NCBI GenBank assembly: GCA_963846915.1
Contig: CAWJXV010000009.1
Span: forward strand, 806,001 to 870,000
Length of the DNA stretch: 64,000 nt
From: PALSA-612 sp963846915
Lineage (GTDB): Bacteria; Actinomycetota; Thermoleophilia; Gaiellales; Gaiellaceae
Reading direction: 5' to 3'
In this document: one piece after another, positions 1-7,860 of the stretch
Layout of the letters: every line of letters begins with the position of its first letter
Numbering within the stretch: position 1 is the stretch's first letter
Notes under the pieces: generated by a model
Seen by the model: only the letters and a program-made list of their open reading frames with translations
What the model was told of the DNA's origin: nothing
Database searches by the model: none
Translations under genes and position numbers: made by a program

Positions 1-2
1 TC

Positions 3-137
3 CCGGCGTGGCACGACCTGATCCAGCAAGTTCTCGATGACCGCGCGATCGCATGGAACGATCCTCCACGCACGGGAAGCGTGGAAGCGACGATTGCCTT
101 TGCCGAGTACGCGAAGGAACGCGCGGCCACGAACTAA
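3..137 (+). CDS. C-terminal end of an unidentified protein, cut by the window edge
   Basis: An open frame enters from the left edge and stops at TAA 135-137. The 44 visible residues contain W-H-D-L near the start, W-N-D-P-P in the middle and end in E-Y-A-K-E-R-A-A-T-N. The mix of charged and hydrophobic residues suggests the end of a folded soluble domain. I do not recognise the family. The reading overlaps the small membrane-protein frame that follows. Coding status is judged only from protein-like composition. Confidence 0.4.
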   Translation, partial: PAWHDLIQQVLDDRAIAWNDPPRTGSVEATIAFAEYAKERAATN

Positions 138-349
138 CTCAGCACCAATCGCCGGCGCATGCGGTCGGACGGGTCATCTGGACCTTCTTCGCCTTCCTCT
201 TCGTCCTCACCTGTTGGGCAGCGGTGATGCAAGCGCTTCTCGACGCCCACCAGGTCTGGAGCTACGCGCTCCGCGCCATCGCCACGATCCTCTTCGTCCT
301 CGCCGTCGCAGGGCTCCGGATCGTCTGGCGAGACGGCCGCTACTGGTAG
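53..349 (+). CDS. small two-helix membrane protein, hypothetical
   Basis: The convincing part is the last 60 residues: two hydrophobic segments (about residues 40-60, V-I-W-T-F-F-A-F-L-F-V-L, and 73-92, A-T-I-L-F-V-L-A-V-A-G-L) joined by a short loop and ending in R-D-G-R-Y-W. The only standard start in frame is ATG 53, but this gives a basic, non-hydrophobic 40-residue leader overlapping the end of the preceding gene. The true start may therefore be later or non-standard. Function unknown; probably an inner-membrane protein. Confidence 0.4.
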   Translation: MERSSTHGKRGSDDCLCRVREGTRGHELTQHQSPAHAVGRVIWTFFAFLFVLTCWAAVMQALLDAHQVWSYALRAIATILFVLAVAGLRIVWRDGRYW

Positions 350-559
350 GTCACGAGGAAGGCGCGGTCTCCGGCGGCTGGCCTCCGGGGTCAGGACGGA
401 GGCGTCCAGGTCACCTACAACCACTTAGCCAAAGCAAGTCGAGGACGACCAGGGCGATGGGCGCGAGTATGTCACCGCAGCCGCTGTCGTGATCTGCCGA
501 CGAAACGATTCAGAGTCTCGCTCGCGCTAGACTTTTCTGTCGCGTCCTCCTGTTCTCGA

Positions 560-586
560 GCAAGGCCCGGAGTCACCGGGCCTTGC
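560..586. terminator. perfect hairpin, likely terminator
   Basis: Perfect 11-bp arms (560-570 and 576-586) are separated by the 5-nt loop 571-575. There is no U-tract, which is common for GC-rich actinobacterial terminators. It lies downstream of the plus-strand small membrane protein. Confidence 0.5.
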
Positions 587-735
587 TGTGGAAGCCGCCG
601 TCTGGGCTCTGGAAGCCCTCGCCTGCGATCGCAGAAGGCAGGAGTTACACGATCGGCCACAGATGCATGGAGTGTCGGGAGCGGAATTCGGCGATCTTCC
701 GGTGAAAGGTTTCTCGGCGCCCGACCGAGCGGAAG

Positions 736-765
736 GTGGAGGGCCGGCGGTGGCCGGCCCTCCAC
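736..765 (-). terminator. perfect hairpin downstream of the beta-helix gene
   Basis: Perfect 13-bp arms (736-748 and 753-765) with a 4-nt loop lie 25 bp past the stop of the minus-strand beta-helix gene. Position and stability fit a terminator for that gene. Confidence 0.6.
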
Positions 766-789
766 GTCACACCTCTTGCCTGCGCCCGG

Positions 790-2244
790 TCAGTCCGAGA
801 CGCAGTCTTCGCCGAAGACGTCGAACGGCAGCGGGCTGTTGACGATGTTGTTGGGCGTGTTCAGCATCACGTTCGAGCCGGGCACCTGACTGAACGTCGC
901 CCCGCAGTCGTTGAAGACGCCGCCGCCGGTGACCGCCGCCTGGTTGCGGACGATCGACCCGCCGGCCTGCAGCGACACGTCGGCGACACCATCGTCACCC
1001 GCACCGTCGCTGAACTGCATGTTGTAGATGCCGCCGCCGAACTGCGCCTGATTCGGGTTGAGGGTGCCCGTGGCCTGCGGAGATGAAGGTCGCCGCCAGC
1101 GACACCAGCGCGGTGCCGAAGACGCCCTGGTTGTAGATCCCGCCGCCGACACCGTTCCGGGCCAGGTTGCCCCGGATCTGCGACCCGGTGATCGTGAGCT
1201 GCGCGAGCAGCCCGATGAAGGCGGCGTTCGCGATGCCTCCACCGAAACCCTCGACGTTCGCAGTGTTGTTCGTGATCGCGCTGTTCGTGATCGCCACGGG
1301 CGAGTCGAACGTCAAGGCGAAGTTGAGGATGCCGCCGCCAGACAAGGACGCCTGGTTGTGGTCGACGGTCGTGTTCGTGAGCGTCAACCCGATCGGCGGC
1401 AACACCACGACCTGGTTCGGCTGCGCCGTCGCGTGCGCGACCTGCCCGCTTGGGAGATTCGGCCGGATCGGGATCGGGCCCTTCAGCGTCTTCGCCGGCA
1501 TGGCAACAGCCGGCTTGAGAACGGCTGCCTCCCCGAGTTGACCGCCGTCGAAGTCGCCGATCCCGCCGCCCTCGCCGTTCGGGGTCGCCGCGTTCGCGAC
1601 CACTCTCGACCCGGTCAGCGACACGCTCCCGCCAAAGAGAGCGATCCCGCCGCCTACCCCGAAGGATGCGGACGTGCTCACAGTGTTGCTCGCGATCGAC
1701 GAGTTCGTGATCGTCGTGAACGACTCCGACGTATAGATGCCGCCTCCAAAGACCACTGCCGAGTTGCCGCTGACGCTCGTGCCGGTCAGGCTCGCGAACG
1801 ACCCGAAGAACTCTCCGAGGCCGCCGCCGCCGATCCCGGCGTTGTTCCCGACGATCCTCGAGTTGTTGATGAAGACCGTGGACCCGAGCACTTGCACCCC
1901 TGCCCCGAAGCCCCCGTTCCCACCGGTGATCGTGAGCGTGTTAATCGTCACCGACGCGCTTGAGAAGCGACGGTCAGCACGCTTCCGCCCCCGGCGCCCA
2001 CGAGGGTGGCGCCGCCGACCCCGGTCAGGGTCACCTGATTCGCGATCGTCCAGTTACCAAGACAGGTGCCGTGCACCAGCACCGTCCCGCCGCCGGCGAT
2101 CGCGCCGTCCAGCAGCGCCTGATCCGACGCGCTATCCGTACACGTCACACTCGTCGCAGCCGCCGCCGACCCAGCCGTAAACACTCCCACGACTACCGCT
2201 GCAGCCACGGCGGACACGAACGCCAACCACCGGCCACGTCTCAT
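790..2244 (-). pseudogene. secreted right-handed beta-helix repeat protein, frame interrupted twice
   Basis: ATG 2244 follows a strong purine-rich RBS (about 2251-2258) and opens a signal peptide (M-R-R-G-R-W, then Ala/Val-rich to about residue 28). The protein continues as imperfect beta-helix coils of the N-S-x-I-x-x-N-x-A and G-G-G-I-Y/F-N type known from polymorphic outer-membrane and pectate-lyase-like proteins. It ends in a segment with C-G and E-D-C near the C-terminus. The frame changes near 1955-1965 and back near 1072-1075. The two shifts compensate, so about 484 residues would be restored. It is probably an exported surface protein. Each break can be fixed by a small indel, so recent decay and sequence error are both possible. 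It is followed by the 736-765 hairpin. Confidence 0.65.
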
Positions 2245-2656
2245 AACGACTCCCCCCTCTCAACTGACGACAAAGGCTTCACAAGCACGTAGAACTTACG
2301 GCGCTGAAACGATGACACCTCCCCTGGACCAGTACGAGAAAAGGCCATCGAGAGCGGTTGAGGCAAACACGACCGTGACAACCACCACCGCCTCTACCAC
2401 TGTCGCCTACTCCGAATCTTCTGGACACGCAAGGAACCCTCTCCGCCGCAGAAGATTTCACACTCATACCGGCGCGTCCCCTCACGCGCACGCTTTCCCG
2501 ATCAAACCCCAAGGAGTGGTAACAGTCGCGTCCCCTCCGCGTCAAGGCGGGAAGCTGACTGAAGCGAGAATTTCGCGAATGCACCTCAGCCGGGTACACG
2601 AAGAGGCCGCTCGCGCGGCCACTTCAGCTCTGGGATGGTCGATACCGGTCGAGCGA
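2245..2656. other. 412-bp intergenic region, promoter side of the beta-helix gene
   Basis: This lies between the start of the beta-helix gene and the end of the cupin gene, both on the minus strand. It must hold the beta-helix promoter, but I see no convincing -35/-10 pair. A short hairpin (2605-2620) near the cupin stop is listed separately. Nothing else is supported. Confidence 0.4.
2605..2620 (-). terminator. short GC hairpin after the cupin gene
   Basis: A GGCCGC / GCGGCC stem (2605-2610, 2615-2620) with a 4-nt loop lies 37 bp past the cupin stop. It is a plausible but weak terminator. Confidence 0.35.
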
Positions 2657-3121
2657 TTACTCGATCGGGATCTCGAAGCGAGCGATGATGCCGGGGTCGC
2701 CGCCTCTCGCGAGTAGCTCGGGATCGGGATCGCGAGTCGCCACCCAGGCATATCCGTGTTCGGGGTAGGCGACGACGTCCGGGAAGCTCCCCGCACTGAT
2801 CGCAAGGATCTGAGCGGGCTCTGGGGTGGGGTTGCTGAACGTGTGGAGTCCGGCGCGTCCCTCGGGGCAGAAGACGAAGTCTCCCGGAGCCAACGCCTCT
2901 TCGCCGTCCTGGTTCCGGAAGGCGGGACGACCGCTCAGGACGAAGAACATCTCTTCGGCTCCGAAGTGCATATGTATCCGCGCCTCAGGCGCGCCGGGGG
3001 CCAGTTCGTACAGCGTTGCTCCCATCCTGGCGTCGTCCGGCCGCCAGAAGACTCGATGCCGGGTCCCGGCTTCTTGCTCGTAGTCGTCCCATTCGTCGGA
3101 GAAGAGGTTCTGACGATTCAT
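2657..3121 (-). CDS. single-domain cupin protein
   Basis: ATG 3121 follows a GGAGG RBS and gives 154 residues, typical of a stand-alone cupin. Cupin motif 1 is visible around residues 49-64 (H-M-H-F-G-A-E-E-M-F-F-V-L-S-G), supplying two His and a Glu as metal ligands. Motif 2 around residues 78-92 (P-G-D-F-V-F-C-P-E-G..G-L-H-T-F) supplies the third His. A small metal-binding beta-barrel is therefore secure, but the substrate cannot be read from the sequence. It may be a sugar isomerase-like, dioxygenase-like or sensory cupin. No signal peptide, so cytoplasmic. It stands alone, not in an obvious operon. Confidence 0.85.
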   Translation of the reverse strand: MNRQNLFSDEWDDYEQEAGTRHRVFWRPDDARMGATLYELAPGAPEARIHMHFGAEEMFFVLSGRPAFRNQDGEEALAPGDFVFCPEGRAGLHTFSNPTPEPAQILAISAGSFPDVVAYPEHGYAWVATRDPDPELLARGGDPGIIARFEIPIE

Positions 3122-3321
3122 TCGAGGTACCTCCGAGTCGTAGCGGTGGGCGCGCAGCCGCCCAGGCCCGCAGTACGGGCCTCGGCAACACTGCGCCGGA
3201 ACGCGCGGCTGCTCGCCGCGCCGAACCGCTAACTCGCCGCCGGATCCACGGCAAGATCATGCCTGCTCGAGAGTGCCGCCGGCTCGAACAGGCCGATGAC
3301 CCGCGACTCGGTGCGAAGGTC

Positions 3322-3356
3322 GATCCGAGCTCCCGCGCCGGACGGGAGCTCGGATC
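3322..3356. terminator. perfect 14-bp inverted repeat, likely terminator
   Basis: Arms 3322-3335 and 3343-3356 are perfectly complementary around a 7-nt loop. The repeat begins 16 bp past the stop of the minus-strand alpha/beta hydrolase and is followed on the plus strand by a T-rich stretch. It probably terminates the hydrolase transcript. Confidence 0.6.
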
Positions 3357-3371
3357 TCGTGCCTTCCTTTT

Positions 3372-4520
3372 CTAGGGTTCGTGGATGACGGTGGCTTTGC
3401 CTGGCTCGGCGACGATGTGATGGATGTTGGTCGGGTAGTCGGTGCGGAAGAGGATGTTCGTCGGCCGGCCGAGCACGAGGAAGCTGGCGATATCGAGCGC
3501 CACGGCGCCGGGTGCTTCCCAGACGATGTTGTGGCCGAGGTCGGTCTGCGATCCGTCGGGGGGCGCAGGGAGCACGCCGTACTGCTTCCACCAGAACGAG
3601 CCGCCGCTGTGGGCGGCGACGGTGAGCGTGTCGATCAGCTTCTGCTCGAGGTCGCGCGAGAAGACGTCGTCCTGGATCGACCAGAGGACGAAGGTCGGAA
3701 TCGTCAGCTGCTCCAGCCGTTGGGTGTTGTCGGTTTCGGTGATCGCCTCCAACGCCCCGATCCAGGTGCCGAGCGGCGTCGCGGCCGCATCGGTTGCGAT
3801 CTGCGCGAGGAACGCCGGGTCGGCGATCGGGTCGACGACCCAGTCGTTGACGAGGAAGTCCTGGAAGTCGGGGGCGGCGACGGCGGGCGAGACGTCGTAG
3901 ACGCCGTCGGGCCAGGTGTAGCCGGCGGCCTGGAACGCGGGCTCCCAGACCCCGTCGATCAACCCGAGCAGGCCGAAGACCGCCGGTTCGGACTGGCCGT
4001 CGGTGGCGGTGCTGATCAGGACGAGCTTGTCGACGCGACCGGGGTATGAGAGCCCAAGCTCCTGGGCGACGAGCGTCCCGAACGAATGCCCGACCATGGT
4101 GGCGTGCCGGATATGGCGCGCATCCATGAAGGCGACGATGTCGTGGGCGAAATCGATCGGGCGGAAGCAGCTGTCCGGCGCCGCTGGGCAGCCGGCACCT
4201 GTCGGCAGGGACGACTGCCCCTGGCCACGGAGATCGGGGTCGATGATGTCGAGACCCGGCAACAGCTGATGCAGGTTGTTCATCACCAGAGACATCGAGC
4301 GGCTCGAGTCGGTGTATCCGTGCAGCAGGAACATCACCGGCCCGTTGCTCGGGCCGACCTCGAGGTAGCGCATGGTGATCCCGGTCGAGAGCTGGATCGT
4401 GCACTTCGGCTGGTTCGGGTCCGAGCACGTCTGTGGGGGATTCGCCGAGGCAAGCGAGGTGAAAGCAAGCGCGGCCAGGCACGTGAGCAGAGCAGCCGCT
4501 GCGGTCAGTCGTGTTCTCAT
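3372..4520 (-). CDS. secreted alpha/beta-fold hydrolase
   Basis: The ATG at 4520 is preferred over an upstream in-frame ATG at 4652. It has a good RBS (AAGGAAAGGA) and opens directly into a signal peptide (M-R-T-R-L-T-A-A-A-A-L-L, cleavage near A-S-A-N). The mature enzyme shows alpha/beta-hydrolase hallmarks: H-G-Y-T-D oxyanion loop, G-H-S-F-G nucleophile elbow with the catalytic Ser, a late Asp in W-S-I-Q-D-D-V-F and His in D-L-G-H-N. Several Cys pairs near the N-terminus (C-S-D-P-N-Q-P-K-C; C-P-A-A-P-D-S-C) fit an extracytoplasmic location. It resembles epoxide-hydrolase/haloperoxidase-like carboxylesterases; the substrate is unknown. Confidence 0.85.
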   Translation of the reverse strand: MRTRLTAAAALLTCLAALAFTSLASANPPQTCSDPNQPKCTIQLSTGITMRYLEVGPSNGPVMFLLHGYTDSSRSMSLVMNNLHQLLPGLDIIDPDLRGQGQSSLPTGAGCPAAPDSCFRPIDFAHDIVAFMDARHIRHATMVGHSFGTLVAQELGLSYPGRVDKLVLISTATDGQSEPAVFGLLGLIDGVWEPAFQAAGYTWPDGVYDVSPAVAAPDFQDFLVNDWVVDPIADPAFLAQIATDAAATPLGTWIGALEAITETDNTQRLEQLTIPTFVLWSIQDDVFSRDLEQKLIDTLTVAAHSGGSFWWKQYGVLPAPPDGSQTDLGHNIVWEAPGAVALDIASFLVLGRPTNILFRTDYPTNIHHIVAEPGKATVIHEP

Positions 4521-4705
4521 CGATTCGTCCTTTCCTTGGTCGACGTCGGCTGTACCTCGCCGCATTCGAGTCCCGCTCAGCGGGTTCGCTTCGAGGATCC
4601 GGCCAGCGGGTGCCGGTGATGGCGACCGCGATGGTCGCCACCACCGTTGCAAGGAAGACGGGCTACGGCGAGGGCTGCCGCGCGTGGGCGCGGTTCGTGC
4701 ACGGT

Positions 4706-5635
4706 TCAGTCGTCGTTGCCCCGTGATTGCCAGCCGGGGACGAATTGCGGGTTGGTACCGCCGGTGAGGGCGTGCTGGTTGCTGCCGTCGGCATTCATCA
4801 CGTAGACGAGGCGGGTGCCGGTGCGAGTGCTGAGGAACGCGATCTGGCTGCCGTCGGGTGACCAGGCGGCTCCGATCTCGAACGAGGGGTCGTTGCTGAC
4901 GTCGTGCTGGTCGCTGCCGTTGGCGTTCATGACGTAGATGTCGCCGTTCCCGGCAGCCATGTCCTGGTAGGCGATCTTGGAGCCGTCCGGGCTCCAGTCG
5001 GGAAGCTGGTCGTGCACGAACGGGTCGAAGGTGAGCTGTGTCTGGCCTGATCCGTCGGCGTTCATGACCCAGACCTGCTCGATCCCGGTGCGCGTGCTCG
5101 TGAAGGCGATCTTCGTCCCGTCCGGCGACCAGGCGGGGTAGGCGTTGTCGCCCGCGTTGGCGGTCAGCTGCTGGAGCCCGGATCCGTCGGCGTTGACGAC
5201 GAAGATCTCGGTGTTCGCGTCGCCTCCGACATCGCTCGCGGAGAAGGCGATCTTGGATCCGTCAGGCGAGTAGTCGGGGAAGAGCGAGCGTGCGTTGAGG
5301 TGCGTGACTTGGTGTCGCTTCTTTCCGTTCTGCTTCATCGCCCAGATCTCGAACGGCCCGCTCTGGGCGCTGCAGTAGGCAATGTTTTGCCCATCGGGCG
5401 AGTAGCCCGGACAGGCTTCGAAGCTCGCGTCGTCGGTGAGGCGGCGAACGTCGTTTCCATTCGGCAGCGCCGAGTAGACATCGACGTTGCCGCCGATGGT
5501 CATCGCGAACGTCAACCGGCCATTGTTCGAGCCGGGGTAGGTAGCCCGGGCCGTGCCGGAACCGACGGCGAGGGCGATCAGGGCTGTCGCGGCCGCGACT
5601 GCGACTGCGACCAAAATCGTGCGTCTCTTCATCAT
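4706..5635 (-). CDS. secreted TolB-like PD40 beta-propeller protein
   Basis: The 309-residue protein has a signal peptide (residues 1-30, ending A-R-A) and then PD40/TolB repeats. At least five copies of the Y/W-S-P-D-G-x-x-I-A-F/Y core are visible, each followed by I-x-V-M-N-A-D-G-S-x-x-x-x-L-T. Such propellers are extracytoplasmic protein- or ligand-binding scaffolds. There is no Pal, Tol or lipoprotein context, so a TolB role in the Tol-Pal system is unlikely. Its start overlaps the stop of the upstream small beta-domain gene by 4 nt (ATGA), so the two are translationally coupled. Both sit at the edge of duplicated module A. Confidence 0.85.
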   Translation of the reverse strand: MMKRRTILVAVAVAAATALIALAVGSGTARATYPGSNNGRLTFAMTIGGNVDVYSALPNGNDVRRLTDDASFEACPGYSPDGQNIAYCSAQSGPFEIWAMKQNGKKRHQVTHLNARSLFPDYSPDGSKIAFSASDVGGDANTEIFVVNADGSGLQQLTANAGDNAYPAWSPDGTKIAFTSTRTGIEQVWVMNADGSGQTQLTFDPFVHDQLPDWSPDGSKIAYQDMAAGNGDIYVMNANGSDQHDVSNDPSFEIGAAWSPDGSQIAFLSTRTGTRLVYVMNADGSNQHALTGGTNPQFVPGWQSRGNDD

Positions 5636-5922
5636 TCCTCCTTCGAGTGGACTGGTCCGTTGGCGGCCCGCACGTCGAGCACCCGCCAGGCGACCTTCAC
5701 GTGCGGCTGGTCGGTCGCGATCGTGAAACGGCCCTCACGCAGCGGGGCGACGACGCGCACCCCGCTGTCGCCTTCGATCGCCTGCAGCGCGTACTCGAGC
5801 TCGGCCTGCGGCGGGTAGGCGTCCGGCGGCAGGCTCACGGTCGCCTGGCCGCGCGCGTCCGTCCACACCTCTCCGTGGAAGCTGACGTCCTCGTGTGGCT
5901 GCGTCTCGAGCGGGCCGTGCAT
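5632..5922 (-). CDS. small stand-alone beta-domain protein, copy A
   Basis: 96 residues with the pattern V-W-T-D-A-R-G-Q-A-T-V-S-L-P near the start, an aromatic A-E-L-E-Y-A-L-Q middle and G-R-F-T-I-A-T-D...K-V-A-W-R-V near the end. The same pattern (T-D-x-x-G-x-A-x-V-x-L-P ... F-x-I-x-T-x-x-P-x-x-K-V-x-W) occurs at the C-terminus of many large bacterial surface or tail-like proteins. Here it stands alone without a signal peptide. A close copy lies at 14038-14307. It is divergent from the BTAD regulator at 6037 and couples to the downstream propeller gene by an ATGA overlap. Function unknown; possibly an assembly, chaperone or binding domain. Confidence 0.7.
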   Translation of the reverse strand: MHGPLETQPHEDVSFHGEVWTDARGQATVSLPPDAYPPQAELEYALQAIEGDSGVRVVAPLREGRFTIATDQPHVKVAWRVLDVRAANGPVHSKEE

Positions 5923-6790
5923 GCCGGTGAGAGTGCGCCAGACGGATAAGACGCCGGCCAGGACCCGATAAGGACCGGTGCCTCGAAAGGCCTTCCGGGG
6001 CTTTTATTTCCGCTGTTGATGCGGTAAAACCCGCCGGTGGAGTATCGGATTCTCGGTCCGCTCGAGGTGGCCGACGAGTGCGGAGCAGTTGCGCTCGGGA
6101 CGGTCAAGGAGCGCACTGTCTTGGCCGTTCTGCTTCTGCATGCGAACGAGGTCGTCTCGCGCGAGCGGCTGATCGACGAGCTCTGGGGCGAGACGGCGCC
6201 GCCGACGGCGAAGAAGGCCGTCAACGTCTACGTCTCGAAGCTCCGCAAGTCGCTCACGCACGACGGCTCCGACCCGATCGAGACCGCCGCCGGCGGCTAC
6301 CGCCTTTCCGTCGACGCCGACCAGTTCGACGTCACACGCGTACACGAGCTGCTGGCAGGCGCACGCGAGAACGCCTCCGCCGGCGAGCTCGAGCCGGCGT
6401 CGGAGCTCTTCCGTCAGGCGCTGGCGCTCTGGCGCGGGCGCACGCTGGCGGGGCTCGAGCTCGAGTCGTTCGGACGCCACGAGATCGAGCAGCTGGAAGA
6501 ATTGCGCCTGACCGCGCTCATGGACCGCGTCGACTGCGACCTCGCGCTCGGCCGCCACGAACAGTTGATCGGCGAGCTCAACCGGCTCGTCAGCGAGCAC
6601 CCGCTGCGAGAACGCCTCCGCGCCCAGCAGATGCTCGCCCTCTACCGCGCCGACCGGCAAGCCGAAGCCCTCGACGCCTACCAGCAGGCACGCCAGACGC
6701 TCGTGGAAGACCTCGGGATCGAACCAAGCGAAGCCCTGCAGCGACTCCAGCGAGGCATCCTCGCCCACGACCCCGCACTCGAGATACCAA
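5683..6790. repeat. duplicated module, copy A (beta-domain gene plus divergent BTAD regulator)
   Basis: Collinear with copy B at 14068-15176. The offset is 8385 at the beginning and 8386 at the regulator start and at the end, so essentially one indel separates them. Homology covers the small beta-domain gene, the whole divergent intergenic region and the wHTH plus BTAD part of the regulator, then stops abruptly at the inter-domain linker. The copies are in the same orientation. Confidence 0.85.
5984..5997. promoter_or_regulatory. putative operator between the divergent genes, copy A
   Basis: The near-palindrome CGAAAGGCCTTCCG sits between the small beta-domain gene and the BTAD regulator. 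In copy B the equivalent site (14370-14383) is a perfect 14-nt palindrome. Conservation of the site and its surroundings in both modules suggests binding of the BTAD regulators themselves. Confidence 0.4.
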
Positions 6791-7851
6791 CCGGAGTCGG
6801 CACACGCAACGGGTCGCCCGCCCCCGCGACGCCGGCTCTCGATGCTCCCGAGCCGCCCGGCCCGACGCACGACCCGCCGCGGCGCCGGTCCAGGCGGCGC
6901 GTGGTGACGGTGCTCGCGGCGATCGCGGCCGTCGCCGGGGGCATCGCGGCCATCCTCCTGTCGGGCGGCGGCGGGGTCGCCGGGCTGCCGCGGATCGATC
7001 GCCAGTCGGCGGGGCTGATCGACCCTGGGACCGGGAAGATCGTCGCGGAGGTGCCGGTCGGGCCCGAGCCGCGGGCGATCGCGGTCGGCGGCGGTTCGGT
7101 CTGGGTCGCGAACGAGGGCAACGAGACGGTGACGAGAATCGGCTCCTCCAGTCGGAAGACGACGACGATCACGCTCCAGGGGCATCCCACCGGCCTGGCC
7201 TTCGCCGACGGTGCGGTCTGGGCGGCGACGATCGAGGGCGGGCTGATCCGGATCGACCCGCAGTTCGACAGCGCCGCCGATCCCGTCAGGGTCAGCGGCG
7301 GTGTCGGAAACGCAGACCTGCCCGGCCCACCGGCGGTCGTGCCGGCCGGCGGCGCGCTCTGGGTCTCCGCTCCCGACACGACGCTCGTCCGTGTCGCCCC
7401 CGGCTTCGGTCGGCGCAAGTCGTTTACCCCCGACACCGGGGTCGATGGTCCGCTCGCCTCGGGCGCCGGCACCCTCTGGGCGGCCGCCGCCTCGTTCGTC
7501 GCACCGATCGATCCCGTCACCGGCCTCGGCGCGGGGGCGGCGGTCCACCTCAGCGGCGTTTCGACCGCGCTGACCTACGGGAGGGGCGCTGTCTGGACCA
7601 TCAGCACGAAAGCGGACGACCTGCAGCGAATCGACCCGGCGATCGGAAGCGTGACCGACACTGTCACGGTCGGACGGAACCCGACCGGCGTCGCGGTCGG
7701 CTCCGGCGCCGTCTGGGTCACGAACGGCTCGGACGGCACCGTGACGCGGCTCGACCTGCGCAACCTGACGAAGACGACGACGATCCGAGTCGGCGGCAGT
7801 CCGACCGCCGTGGCCGCCGCAACGGACGGCATCTGGGTCACCCAGGGCTGA
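6037..7851 (+). CDS. membrane-anchored BTAD regulator with extracytoplasmic YVTN-like propeller
   Basis: 604 residues from GTG 6037. Residues 1-95 form an OmpR/SARP-like winged helix (L-I-D-E-L-W-G-E, then V-N-V-Y-V-S-K-L-R-K-S-L). Residues 97-250 form a bacterial transcriptional activator (BTAD) TPR-like domain ending in L-G-I-E-P-S-E-A-L-Q. A basic linker (R-R-R-S-R-R-R) leads into one membrane helix (about 288-312). The rest is a propeller with G-G-S-V-W-V-A-N-E-G-N-E-T-V-T-R-I repeats. The topology suggests a ToxR/CadC-like membrane one-component regulator that senses a ligand outside with the propeller and acts on DNA inside. It stops 9 bp from the convergent SBP gene at 7861-9459. Its N-terminal half is duplicated at 14423, where a different output domain is attached. 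Confidence 0.85.
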   Translation: MEYRILGPLEVADECGAVALGTVKERTVLAVLLLHANEVVSRERLIDELWGETAPPTAKKAVNVYVSKLRKSLTHDGSDPIETAAGGYRLSVDADQFDVTRVHELLAGARENASAGELEPASELFRQALALWRGRTLAGLELESFGRHEIEQLEELRLTALMDRVDCDLALGRHEQLIGELNRLVSEHPLRERLRAQQMLALYRADRQAEALDAYQQARQTLVEDLGIEPSEALQRLQRGILAHDPALEIPTGVGTRNGSPAPATPALDAPEPPGPTHDPPRRRSRRRVVTVLAAIAAVAGGIAAILLSGGGGVAGLPRIDRQSAGLIDPGTGKIVAEVPVGPEPRAIAVGGGSVWVANEGNETVTRIGSSSRKTTTITLQGHPTGLAFADGAVWAATIEGGLIRIDPQFDSAADPVRVSGGVGNADLPGPPAVVPAGGALWVSAPDTTLVRVAPGFGRRKSFTPDTGVDGPLASGAGTLWAAAASFVAPIDPVTGLGAGAAVHLSGVSTALTYGRGAVWTISTKADDLQRIDPAIGSVTDTVTVGRNPTGVAVGSGAVWVTNGSDGTVTRLDLRNLTKTTTIRVGGSPTAVAAATDGIWVTQG

Positions 7852-7860
7852 GCGGACCGG

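Larger units (their letters stand above)
350..789. other. 440-bp intergenic region with two perfect hairpins
   Basis: No convincing gene lies here. The stretch separates the plus-strand membrane protein from the 3' end of the minus-strand beta-helix gene and holds the two strong inverted repeats listed separately (560-586 and 736-765), consistent with transcription termination from both sides. The rest shows nothing I can support. Confidence 0.5.

Noticed and set aside
4706..5635. TolB of a Tol-Pal system
   Set aside because: Only the PD40 repeats match. No tolA/Q/R or pal neighbours are present and the organism appears to be an actinobacterium.
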